DNA of 64,000 nt from an uncultured Flaviramulus sp. (lineage in GTDB: Bacteria > Bacteroidota > Bacteroidia > Flavobacteriales > Flavobacteriaceae), in contig CANMUP010000001.1 of assembly GCA_947501105.1 (NCBI GenBank), positions 744,001-808,000 of the forward strand, written 5' to 3'. Positions 15,684-23,865 of this stretch are shown one piece after another. Position 1 is the stretch's first letter; each line of letters starts with the position of its first letter. A model generated the notes under the pieces. It did not search any database and was not told where the DNA came from. It saw nothing but the letters and a program-made list of their open reading frames with translations. A program made the translations under genes and the position numbers.

Positions 15684-16376
15684 TTAGTCTTTTAGGGATG
15701 TAATAAAGGTTTCAATTGAAACGGCATTGTCAACATTAAAAGCACCAATCTTAGTGCGTCTGAGAGCTGATAAATGTGCTCCAGATTGTAATGCTTTACC
15801 AAAATCATTAGCTAAAGAACGTATATAAGTACCTTTACTACAAACCACTCTAAAACTAATACTTAAGCCATCAATCTTCGTGATTTCAAAGTCTTGAATG
15901 CTTACAGTTCGTGTTTTAATCTCTACTGCTTTGCCTGCCCTTGCATATTCATATAAACGTTTTCCGTCTTTTTTTAATGCTGAAAAAACAGGTGGATATT
16001 GTTGAATTTCGCCAATAAATTGTTTGGTCGTTTCTTGTATTAAATCGGGTGTAATATGTTCGGTTGGGAAAGTGTTATTTATTTCGGTTTCTAAATCAAA
16101 AGAAGGAGTCGTGCTTCCTAAAACAAAAGTACCCGTATATTCTTTTATTTGGCCTTGAAAAGTGTCAATTTGCTTAGTCATTTTTCCTGTACAAATCACT
16201 AATAAACCTGTCGCTAAGGGGTCTAAAGTGCCTGCGTGACCAACTTTTATTTTTTTAATTTGAAAAGCTTGTCGAATTTCCCAACGGAGTTTATTTACTA
16301 CTTGAAACGATGTCCAGTTTAGAGGTTTGTCGACTAATAATACTTGACCAGAAAGATACTCTTCTTTAGAAATCAT
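15684..16376 (-). CDS. truB: tRNA pseudouridine(55) synthase TruB
   Basis: 230 residues. VDKPLNWTSFQVVNKLR (15-31) and the catalytic motif GHAGTLDPLATGLL (47-60), with Asp52 as nucleophile, define the TruB family. KRLYEYARAGK and the C-terminal CSKGTYIRSLANDFG are further family blocks. The enzyme isomerises U55 in the T-loop of tRNA. The archaeal/C-terminal PUA extension is missing or minimal, as usual in Bacteroidota. It starts one base after the uppP stop, within a minus-strand run ftsX, DUF3098, uppP, truB. Confidence 0.96.
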   Translation of the reverse strand: MISKEEYLSGQVLLVDKPLNWTSFQVVNKLRWEIRQAFQIKKIKVGHAGTLDPLATGLLVICTGKMTKQIDTFQGQIKEYTGTFVLGSTTPSFDLETEINNTFPTEHITPDLIQETTKQFIGEIQQYPPVFSALKKDGKRLYEYARAGKAVEIKTRTVSIQDFEITKIDGLSISFRVVCSKGTYIRSLANDFGKALQSGAHLSALRRTKIGAFNVDNAVSIETFITSLKD

Positions 16377-16377
16377 A

Positions 16378-17175
16378 TTATGAATTTAAAAAAGAAAATA
16401 CAATGGCAATTACCCCAACAATGGCACAATAGATAGCAAAATAAGAAAGCTTACTCTTTTTTACTAATGCAATCATCCATGTACAGGCAAATAAACCAGC
16501 TACAAAAGCAGCAATAAACCCAACTGAAAGCGAAGTAATGTTTTGGCTTTCCATTGAAATATCTCCACTTAAAACATCTTTAGCAATTTTTCCGAATATT
16601 AAAGGCACAACCATTAAAAATGAAAAGCGAGCTGCTTTGGTTTTGTCGTTTCCTAGTAATACCGATGTAGAAATTGTTGCTCCAGAACGAGAAATGCCTG
16701 GAAGCATTGCGATGGCCTGAGCAATACCTATAATAAAAGCGTTTTGAAAAGATACTTTTTTGTTGGTGTTCTTTGCTTTGTCTGCTAAATATAAAAGCAA
16801 TGCTGTAATGATTAACATAAAACCTACAAGTTTAATGTTTCCTCCAAACAATTCTGCAAATTGAGATTCATAAGTAAAGCCAATAACAGCTGCTGGAATC
16901 ATAGAAATTACAATTTTAGAAACAAATTGTAAATCTTCATTCCATTTAAACTTTAAAACACCTTTTATTAGATCTAAAATATCTTTTCTAAAAACAACAA
17001 TAGTACTTAAAGCAGTTGCAAAGTGCAAAACAACAGTAAATAGTAAACTCTCTTCAGGTACTGAATTATCACCAAGAATAGCTTTTCCTAATTCTAAATG
17101 CCCACTAGAAGATACAGGCAAAAATTCGGTAAGCCCTTGAATAATTCCAAGAATAATTGAATCGATTATATCCAT
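16378..17175 (-). CDS. uppP: undecaprenyl-diphosphate phosphatase
   Basis: 265 residues with eight or so membrane helices. The BacA/UppP signatures are clear: GIIQGLTEFLPVSSSGHLELG at about residues 11-31 and MLPGISRSGATISTSVLLG at about 157-175. The enzyme recycles undecaprenyl pyrophosphate to the monophosphate carrier for peptidoglycan and O-antigen synthesis. Its ATG shares one base with the stop of the DUF3098 gene (TAATG), and truB follows after one base, so the genes form an operon. Confidence 0.96.
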   Translation of the reverse strand: MDIIDSIILGIIQGLTEFLPVSSSGHLELGKAILGDNSVPEESLLFTVVLHFATALSTIVVFRKDILDLIKGVLKFKWNEDLQFVSKIVISMIPAAVIGFTYESQFAELFGGNIKLVGFMLIITALLLYLADKAKNTNKKVSFQNAFIIGIAQAIAMLPGISRSGATISTSVLLGNDKTKAARFSFLMVVPLIFGKIAKDVLSGDISMESQNITSLSVGFIAAFVAGLFACTWMIALVKKSKLSYFAIYCAIVGVIAIVFSFLNS

Positions 17176-17429
17176 TACTTTTTATCAGGATTCAATAAAA
17201 TAGCATACACTTGAATACCAAAACCAATTAAAATTAAAGTAGGAGCTAACCTTATGCGTCTCCAGTTAAAAATTTCAGGATTGAAAACATTGGGATCATC
17301 ACTACCGCCACCGGCCATCAAAATAAAACCTAGCGCAATACAAGCTAAACCAATAAACATAAATTTATAGTTTTTCTTTCCAAAAACAAATACAGGCTTT
17401 GCGTTTTCTTTTCGTTTTTTCTCTCCCAT
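17175..17429 (-). CDS. DUF3098 family small membrane protein
   Basis: 84 residues with a basic N-terminus (GEKKRKENAKPVFVFGKKNY) and two membrane helices (about 23-40 and 62-78). The loop GGGSDDPNVFNPEIFNWRRI is typical of DUF3098, which I know as a Bacteroidota family that sits between ftsX and uppP. The location next to cell-division and wall-recycling genes suggests an envelope role, but the function is unknown. It overlaps uppP by one base. Confidence 0.88.
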   Translation of the reverse strand: MGEKKRKENAKPVFVFGKKNYKFMFIGLACIALGFILMAGGGSDDPNVFNPEIFNWRRIRLAPTLILIGFGIQVYAILLNPDKK

Positions 17430-17501
17430 AATTCTTTATAAAGTAGACATGCAAATTAACGGATTTATTTAAAAAGATATGTTAACACCTTTGTAAATTA
17501 T

Positions 17502-18380
17502 CTAATAATACAATTCATCAGTTTTTAAATTTAAAAAACGCTGGGTTGCAAAATGCGTGCTAATCCAAGTTATAATAATGCCTAAAGCAAATATAAAAAC
17601 AAACAATAAGCTAACTAAAACAGGGTTGCTTAATAGCTCTAGTTCTGTAAATGTTTTATTAAGATAAAACAAAACAACTGCCATACCAATTAAAGCCAAA
17701 ACGGCACCAATGATGCCTAAACGGACACTTTTCCAAACAAATGGACGACGTATAAATTGTTTTGTGGCTCCAACCATTTGCATCGTTTTTATTGTAAAAC
17801 GCTTAGAATAAACAGCTAACCTTATAGAACTGTTAATTAATAATACAGCTATTAACGTAAAAATAGCACTAATTACCAATACCCAAAAACTTATTTTTTT
17901 AACATTGTCGTTCATTAAATTTACCAAATCGTTATCATAAGTTACTTCATCAACAAAGTTTTTATTTATCGCTTCCGCAGAAATTTTTTCAAGATGTTCT
18001 GAGGTGACAAAATCTGCTTTTAAATGTACATCGATAGAATTTTGTAACGGATTATAACCTACAAAATCCATAAAGTCTTCACCGCTTTCAGCTTTCATAA
18101 ATTCGGCAGCTTGTTCTTTCGAAACATATTCGGTTGATTTTACATAATCTGCCATGGCTAAGCTTTTTTCAAGCTGTTTTACTTCAACATCTTTAGCACT
18201 ATCTTTTAAATAAATGGTAACAACAACCTGTTCTTTAAAATGATCAGATACTTTTTTAGCATTAAGAATGAGCATACCTAATAAGCCCAATAAAAACAAA
18301 ACCAAAGCAATACTTAATACAACAGAAAAATAGGAAGAAATAAGTCTGCGTTTTTGATGTTTTTCGAAAGATGAACTCAT
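17502..18380 (-). CDS. ftsX: cell division ABC transporter permease FtsX
   Basis: 292 residues. One membrane helix at about 20-40, a periplasmic domain of about 130 residues with KQLEKSLAMADYVKSTEYVSKEQA, and three more helices at the C-terminus (about 165-187, 215-238 and 255-278) match FtsX. The segment MQMVGATKQFIRRPFVWKS is the conserved cytoplasmic coupling region. With FtsE it controls septal peptidoglycan hydrolases. ftsE is not in this window next to it. It is followed by DUF3098, uppP and truB on the same strand. Confidence 0.93.
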   Translation of the reverse strand: MSSSFEKHQKRRLISSYFSVVLSIALVLFLLGLLGMLILNAKKVSDHFKEQVVVTIYLKDSAKDVEVKQLEKSLAMADYVKSTEYVSKEQAAEFMKAESGEDFMDFVGYNPLQNSIDVHLKADFVTSEHLEKISAEAINKNFVDEVTYDNDLVNLMNDNVKKISFWVLVISAIFTLIAVLLINSSIRLAVYSKRFTIKTMQMVGATKQFIRRPFVWKSVRLGIIGAVLALIGMAVVLFYLNKTFTELELLSNPVLVSLLFVFIFALGIIITWISTHFATQRFLNLKTDELYY

Positions 18381-18464
18381 AAAATAGTGGATTAACTCTG
18401 TAAAAATAATAAAGTCTTTGCAATCTTCATTTATATAAACTAAAACATATTAATATTGTTGTAA

Positions 18465-19379
18465 TTATGCTAACTTCTTGGGTTGCTTACTCAATAAATA
18501 TACACCAATAACAACTAGCAAGCAGCAACCTATTTTTATTAGGTTGATATCATTTTTATATTGGTCTTGCATTAAAAAATTGGCATAAATGCTAACCATA
18601 ATAAAGCTAATGGCGGGTTGTAAATATATATAACTACTATTTACTGATGGTGATACGTAGTTAAGCGCATAAACATTGAAAAGATATGCAAAAAAGGTGG
18701 TGAATATTACCACAAAGCCAATAACTAAATACGTATTTAAATCAAAGGCTGCAAAATCTGTTGAAATAAAGTCGCTAAGACCAAAAGGTAGCATAAATAT
18801 AAAACCAAATAAAAATACCCAACTTATAACAGTTATGGAGTTGTATTTTTTCATAAGCGGTTTAACAACAACTAAATAAAGGCCGTAACAAGTAGCATTT
18901 AAAATAACAAACAAATTACCAAGAAAGGAACTCGTTCCACCTGAGTTATTTCCATAGATAATCAATACTATTGCTCCAATACTACCAATGCTAATACCTA
19001 ATAGTTTTGTTGGTGTAATTTTTTCTTTAAGAAGAAAAAAGCTAAAAACAAGCACAATTACAGGAGTGGTAGTCATTATTATTGATGCATCAACAGGAGA
19101 TGTTAAATTAATACCATGAAAAAATAATAATTGATTTGCCGCTGCACCTAAAAGGCCGCATAGCATCAATCGAGAGATATCTTTTTTTGCTATTTTTTCT
19201 TTAAAAGCAATAGATTTTAAAACCCAAAATAATGCAGTGGCACAAATCAATCTAATAAAAACAAATGCAGAAGGACCAATTTTTTGTGGCATTATACCTT
19301 TAGCTATAATATAATTTACACCATAAATTAAATTAGCTCCAAGTAAAGCTATATGCGCTTTAAGTATGTTATTCTTCAA
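18465..19379 (-). CDS. EamA-family (DMT) transporter
   Basis: 304 residues with ten hydrophobic helices arranged as two EamA repeats; the first repeat contains ANLIYGVNYIIAKGI, and LINLTSPVDASIIMTTTPV-like sequence precedes the second. The start is TTG at 19379: an in-frame stop lies two codons upstream and the next Met is at residue 29, inside the first helix. These transporters move small metabolites across the inner membrane; the substrate is not predictable. It is on the minus strand, divergent from leuS. Confidence 0.88.
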   Translation of the reverse strand: MKNNILKAHIALLGANLIYGVNYIIAKGIMPQKIGPSAFVFIRLICATALFWVLKSIAFKEKIAKKDISRLMLCGLLGAAANQLLFFHGINLTSPVDASIIMTTTPVIVLVFSFFLLKEKITPTKLLGISIGSIGAIVLIIYGNNSGGTSSFLGNLFVILNATCYGLYLVVVKPLMKKYNSITVISWVFLFGFIFMLPFGLSDFISTDFAAFDLNTYLVIGFVVIFTTFFAYLFNVYALNYVSPSVNSSYIYLQPAISFIMVSIYANFLMQDQYKNDINLIKIGCCLLVVIGVYLLSKQPKKLA

Positions 19380-19496
19380 GGATTAAATTTTCGAAATAAA
19401 TTCAAAAGTAAATCTAATATTCTATAAATTGATTTAAAAAGGAATAAATAGAGTTATTTATTAAAACTAAAGGTTTTTCAGTTTGTTTATAAAGCG

Positions 19497-19504
19497 TAAA
19501 TTTG
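19497..19504 (+). promoter_or_regulatory. putative leuS promoter -7 box (TAAATTTG)
   Basis: TAAATTTG lies 22 bases before the leuS ATG, implying a leader of only about 15 bases. There is no T-box or leader peptide in between. Confidence 0.45.
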
Positions 19505-19526
19505 CAACTTCTTAAAAGAGACGATA

Positions 19527-22340
19527 ATGAAGTACAATTTCAACGAAATTGAAACCAAGTGGCAAAAATATTGGGCTGAGAATAAAACATTCAAAGCTAT
19601 AAATAATAGTGAAAAACCAAAATACTATGTATTAGATATGTTCCCTTATCCAAGTGGAGCAGGTTTACATGTTGGTCATCCGTTGGGTTATATTGCTTCA
19701 GATATTTATGCGCGTTATAAACGCCACCAAGGATTTAATGTATTACACCCGCAAGGTTATGATAGTTTTGGGTTACCAGCAGAACAATATGCAATTCAAA
19801 CGGGTCAACATCCAGCTATCACCACTGCCGAAAACATAAAAACCTATCGTCGTCAATTAGATCAAATAGGCTTTTCATTTGATTGGAGTAGAGAAGTTAG
19901 AACATCAGATCCAAGTTATTACAAATGGACACAATGGATTTTTATTCAATTGTTCAATTCTTGGTACAATAATGATAATAATAAAGCTGAAGACATCTCT
20001 AGCTTAACAACTATTTTTTCTTCTGAAGGAAATACAAACGTAAATGCCGTTTGTGATGATAATATTGAGTCCTTTTCTGCTGAAGAATGGAATGCTTTTT
20101 CATCTGAAAAACAACAACAAATATTATTACAATATAGATTAACATATTTAGCTGAAACAGAGGTAAACTGGTGTCCGGATTTAGGAACTGTTTTGGCAAA
20201 TGATGAAATTGTAAATGGCGTTTCAGAACGTGGCGGACATCCAGTAATTCGTAAAAAAATGACGCAGTGGAGTATGCGTATTTCTGCTTATACAGAGCGT
20301 TTGCTTCAAGGATTAGATACCATTGATTGGACAGATGCTTTAAAAGAAAGTCAACGAAACTGGATAGGGAAATCTGTAGGAGCGTCGGTTACTTTTAATG
20401 TAAATGAACATGATGCTGTTATTGATGTTTTTACAACACGTCCTGACACTATTTTTGGAGTAAGTTTTATGACTTTGGCTCCAGAGCACGAATTAGTATC
20501 GCAAATAACTACACCTGAGCAAAAAGCTGAGGTTGATGCTTATATTCTAGCAACAGCAAAACGAAGCGAGCGAGATAGAATGGCCGATGTAAAAACCATT
20601 TCGGGAGCGTTTACAGGAGCATATGCAGAACACCCATTTACCAAAGAACCTATTCCGGTTTGGATTGGTGATTATGTATTGGCAGGTTACGGTACAGGAG
20701 CCGTTATGTCGGTGCCATGTGGTGATGAAAGAGATTATGCATTTGCGAAGCATTTCAATATTCCAATTCCTAATATTTTTGATGGGGTTGATATTTCTGA
20801 AGAAGCATTTGCTGATAAAGCAAATACTAAAATAGGCAATAGTGATTTCCTTAATGGAATGAACTACAAAAAAGCAACTAAACGTGCTATTTACGAATTA
20901 GAACAAATGGGTCAAGGCGAAGGTAAAACCAATTACCGTTTGCGCGATGCTGTATTTTCTCGTCAGCGTTATTGGGGCGAACCATTCCCAGTGTATTATG
21001 TAAATGGAATGCCTCAAATGATTGAAGCAGAACATTTACCAATTAAATTACCAGAAGTAGAAAAATATTTACCAACCGAAACTGGCGAACCACCATTAGG
21101 TAATGCTACGGTTTGGGCTTGGTGTACAGAAACAAATTCGGTTGTAAGCAATGATAAAATAAATGACACTAGTGTCTTTCCTTTAGAGTTAAACACCATG
21201 CCAGGGTGGGCAGGAAGTTCATTCTATTTTATGCGTTATATGGATCCTGAAAACCCAAATGAAATGGCTTCAAAAGAAGCTATGGACTATTGGCAAGATG
21301 TCGATTTGTATATAGGCGGAAGCGAACATGCTACAGGGCATTTATTATACTCTCGTTTTTGGCAAAAGTTCTTGTTTGATAAAGGAGTTGTGCCCGTTGA
21401 TGAGTTTGCAAAAAAACTGATTAACCAAGGCATGATACTTGGGACTAGTGCTATTGTTTATAGAGTTTCTGGAACAAATCAATACGTGTCTAATGGATTG
21501 AAAGGTGATTTTGAAATTGAAGAAATTAGAGTTGATGTTAATATGGTTAATTCTTCAGATGAAATTGATATAGAAGAATTGAAGAAATGGCAACCACAAT
21601 TTAATGATGCTGAATTTATTCTAGAAGATGGCAAATATATAGTTGGGAGAGAAGTTGAAAAAATGTCCAAACGTTGGTTTAATGTTGTGAATCCAGACAA
21701 TATCTGCGAGCAATACGGTGCAGATAGTTTGCGTCTTTACGAAATGTTTTTAGGCCCATTAGAACAATACAAACCTTGGAATACAGCTGGTATTACAGGT
21801 GTCCATTCCTTCCTTAAAAAACTTTGGAAGTTGTATGTTGGTGAAAACGGATTACATGTTAATGATGCAACCCCAACTAAAGACAACTTAAAAACACTTC
21901 ATAAAACCATTAAAAAGGTTCAAGAAGATATTGAGAATTTTTCGTTTAATACATCGGTGTCAACCTTTATGATTGCTGTTAATGAGTTGACTGCTCAAAA
22001 ATGTACAAGTAAAGAAATATTAGAGCCTTTATTAGTTTTAATATCTCCATACGCACCACATATTGCCGAAGAACTATGGAATCAGTTAGGGAATAATGAG
22101 TCTGTTTCAACAGCTCCATTTCCAGAATTTGATGCCAGTCATTTGGTTGAGAGTAGCAAGAATTATCCAATTTCATTTAATGGAAAAATGCGTTTCACTA
22201 TGGAACTCCCATTAGACATGAGTAAGGATGATATCGAAAAAGCGGTTTTAGGAAATGAAAAAACTCAAGAGCAATTGGGAGGAAGAACACCTAAAAAAGT
22301 AATTGTAGTTCCTGGTAAAATTGTAAATATTGTTGGTTAA
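19527..22340 (+). CDS. leuS: leucine--tRNA ligase
   Basis: 937 residues. The class I signature HVGH is at 48-51 in PSGAGLHVGHPLGY and the KMSKS loop is KMSKR at about 712-716. The CP1 editing domain contains the threonine-rich TTRPDTIFGVSF segment. Short acidic inserts (for example NNKAEDISSLTT near 152-163 and the SSDEIDIEELKK stretch near 680) are common in Bacteroidota enzymes. It charges tRNA-Leu. The ATG at 19527 gives the typical MKYNFNEIETKWQKYW start. It is followed by a dispersed repeat fragment and DUF6370. Confidence 0.98.
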   Translation: MKYNFNEIETKWQKYWAENKTFKAINNSEKPKYYVLDMFPYPSGAGLHVGHPLGYIASDIYARYKRHQGFNVLHPQGYDSFGLPAEQYAIQTGQHPAITTAENIKTYRRQLDQIGFSFDWSREVRTSDPSYYKWTQWIFIQLFNSWYNNDNNKAEDISSLTTIFSSEGNTNVNAVCDDNIESFSAEEWNAFSSEKQQQILLQYRLTYLAETEVNWCPDLGTVLANDEIVNGVSERGGHPVIRKKMTQWSMRISAYTERLLQGLDTIDWTDALKESQRNWIGKSVGASVTFNVNEHDAVIDVFTTRPDTIFGVSFMTLAPEHELVSQITTPEQKAEVDAYILATAKRSERDRMADVKTISGAFTGAYAEHPFTKEPIPVWIGDYVLAGYGTGAVMSVPCGDERDYAFAKHFNIPIPNIFDGVDISEEAFADKANTKIGNSDFLNGMNYKKATKRAIYELEQMGQGEGKTNYRLRDAVFSRQRYWGEPFPVYYVNGMPQMIEAEHLPIKLPEVEKYLPTETGEPPLGNATVWAWCTETNSVVSNDKINDTSVFPLELNTMPGWAGSSFYFMRYMDPENPNEMASKEAMDYWQDVDLYIGGSEHATGHLLYSRFWQKFLFDKGVVPVDEFAKKLINQGMILGTSAIVYRVSGTNQYVSNGLKGDFEIEEIRVDVNMVNSSDEIDIEELKKWQPQFNDAEFILEDGKYIVGREVEKMSKRWFNVVNPDNICEQYGADSLRLYEMFLGPLEQYKPWNTAGITGVHSFLKKLWKLYVGENGLHVNDATPTKDNLKTLHKTIKKVQEDIENFSFNTSVSTFMIAVNELTAQKCTSKEILEPLLVLISPYAPHIAEELWNQLGNNESVSTAPFPEFDASHLVESSKNYPISFNGKMRFTMELPLDMSKDDIEKAVLGNEKTQEQLGGRTPKKVIVVPGKIVNIVG

Positions 22341-22375
22341 CGTCATTACGAGGAACATAACGACTTGGTAATCTG
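22341..22375. repeat. dispersed intergenic repeat, half element (CGTCATT...ATCTG)
   Basis: This starts CGTCATTACGAGGAAC and ends TTGGTAATCTG. It resembles the element at 42200-42234 (opposite orientation) and one half of the palindromic copy at 29009-29116. It lies directly after the leuS stop. Confidence 0.6.
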
Positions 22376-22389
22376 ATAATAAACACATA

Positions 22390-22695
22390 ATGATGAAAAA
22401 ATTAAGTTTTGTTTTAGTTCTATTTTTAAGTTTTGCATGTAAAAACAATACAGAAACCAAGGTTGTTGAAATGTCTTGTGGACAATGTCAATTTGGATTA
22501 ACATCTCAAAAGGGGTGTGATTTAGCTGTGCGTTTTGATAACCAAGCTTATTTTGTTGATGGCGCAGATATAGACGATTTTGGAGATGCTCATGACAAAG
22601 ACACTGGGTTTTGCGAAGCCATTAGAAAAGCAGAAGTAAGCGGTAAAATAGAAGCTGATAGATTTAAAGTCTCGTCTGTTAAAATGTTAGACTAA
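22390..22695 (+). CDS. DUF6370 family lipoprotein
   Basis: 101 residues. The N-terminus MMKKLSFVLVLFLSFACKN has a lipobox (LSFAC, Cys at residue 17). The mature part contains MSCGQCQFGLTSQKGCDLAVRFDNQAYFVDG and a GDAHDKDTGFCEAIRKAEV block, matching DUF6370 as I remember it. Four conserved Cys suggest disulfides or metal binding in the periplasm. Function is unknown. Two Met codons lie in tandem at the start, either is possible. It precedes the SemiSWEET gene by 40 bases. Confidence 0.82.
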   Translation: MMKKLSFVLVLFLSFACKNNTETKVVEMSCGQCQFGLTSQKGCDLAVRFDNQAYFVDGADIDDFGDAHDKDTGFCEAIRKAEVSGKIEADRFKVSSVKMLD

Positions 22696-22735
22696 TAATT
22701 TATCATTCCACGCTTTATGTGGAATCCACGAAAAT

Positions 22736-23014
22736 ATGAATAGTAACAACATAGAAATTATAGGTTTTATTGCAGCATTTTTAACTACTGCAGCGTTTTT
22801 ACCTCAAGTCTTTAAAACATGGAAAACAAAGGATGTAACAGGGCTTTCATTGCCAATGCTTTTAATGTTTTTTTCTGGAATTGTTTTATGGTTAGTTTAT
22901 GCGTTTTATATAAATAGCCCATCTATGATTATGGCTAATTCAATTACAGTAGTTTCTTCTTTTTTCCTTATATATTTTAAAATAAAATATATAAGAAATA
23001 ATTTTACTTACTGA
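22736..23014 (+). CDS. SemiSWEET-type small sugar transporter
   Basis: 92 residues, three membrane helices, which is the SemiSWEET unit that works as a dimer. The PQ motif appears as AAFLPQVFKTWKTKDVTGLSLPM in the first helix (about 19-41). Substrates of characterised bacterial homologues are sugars, but many remain untested. It follows DUF6370 by 40 bases and a short hairpin (ATTCCAC, 22705-22711, with GTGGAAT, 22719-22725) lies between. Confidence 0.85.
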   Translation: MNSNNIEIIGFIAAFLTTAAFLPQVFKTWKTKDVTGLSLPMLLMFFSGIVLWLVYAFYINSPSMIMANSITVVSSFFLIYFKIKYIRNNFTY

Positions 23015-23087
23015 CAAAGTTTCAGAGTGCAAAATTGGTGTAATTATTGCTATATTTATGGTATCATAAAAATTAAATTAAACAAAG

Positions 23088-23786
23088 ATGTTAATACAAT
23101 ATTATATATTATTAGGAGCCATAGCGCTAGTAAGTTGGTTAGTAAGTAATACTTTAAAAAAGAAGTTTAAAAAATACTCTAAAGTACAATTACGCAATGG
23201 AATGAGCGGAGCCGAAATTGCTGAAAAAATGTTAGCAGATCACGGTATTAGAGATGTAGAAGTTATTTCAACTCCTGGCCGTTTAACCGATCATTATAAC
23301 CCGAAAAATAAAACCGTTAATTTAAGCGAGGCTGTTTATAATCAGCGTAACGCCGCTGCGGCTGCTGTGGCTGCCCATGAATGTGGACACGCTGTGCAAC
23401 ATGCACAAGCCTATGAATGGCTGAAAATGCGTTCTGCTTTGGTGCCTGTGGTGAGTGTAACATCAGGAATGTCTCAATGGGTTGTTATAGGCGGCCTCAT
23501 GTTAGGAGCTGCTGCTGGTCTTGGATTTGGTTACTGGGTTGCAGTTGCAGGTTTAGTTATGATGGGGTTTGCTACGTTATTTAGCTTCATTACACTTCCT
23601 GTAGAATACGATGCTAGCAATAGAGCACTAGCTTGGTTGAAAAATAAAAACATGGTATCTCAAGAGGAATATGCAGGTTCTGAAGATGCGCTTAAATGGG
23701 CCGCTAGAACTTATTTAGTAGCTGCAATTGGTGCACTAGCTTCTTTAGTGTATTGGGCACTTCAGGTATTTGGAGGTAGAGATTAA
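23088..23786 (+). CDS. membrane zinc metallopeptidase (YugP family)
   Basis: 232 residues. An N-terminal membrane helix (about 4-21) is followed by a cytoplasmic domain with SGAEIAEKMLADHGI and TPGRLTDHYNPKNKTVNLSE, then the HExxH site AAHECGHAVQHA with His97, Glu98 and His101. Three further hydrophobic segments complete the protein. This is the layout of the Zn_peptidase_2/YugP family, whose substrates are unknown. A terminator follows directly. Confidence 0.92.
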   Translation: MLIQYYILLGAIALVSWLVSNTLKKKFKKYSKVQLRNGMSGAEIAEKMLADHGIRDVEVISTPGRLTDHYNPKNKTVNLSEAVYNQRNAAAAAVAAHECGHAVQHAQAYEWLKMRSALVPVVSVTSGMSQWVVIGGLMLGAAAGLGFGYWVAVAGLVMMGFATLFSFITLPVEYDASNRALAWLKNKNMVSQEEYAGSEDALKWAARTYLVAAIGALASLVYWALQVFGGRD

Positions 23787-23806
23787 TACTAACGATTTTA
23801 ATATTA

Positions 23807-23836
23807 AAAGCTCTGAATAGTTTCAGGGCTTTTTTG
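23807..23836 (+). terminator. intrinsic terminator of the zinc peptidase gene
   Basis: AAAGCTCTGAA and TTCAGGGCTTT pair around a TAG loop with one G-T pair, followed by T residues. It separates the peptidase from the MutS-like gene. Confidence 0.75.
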
Positions 23837-23865
23837 TTCCTTTACATGTCAATTAAAGAATTAAA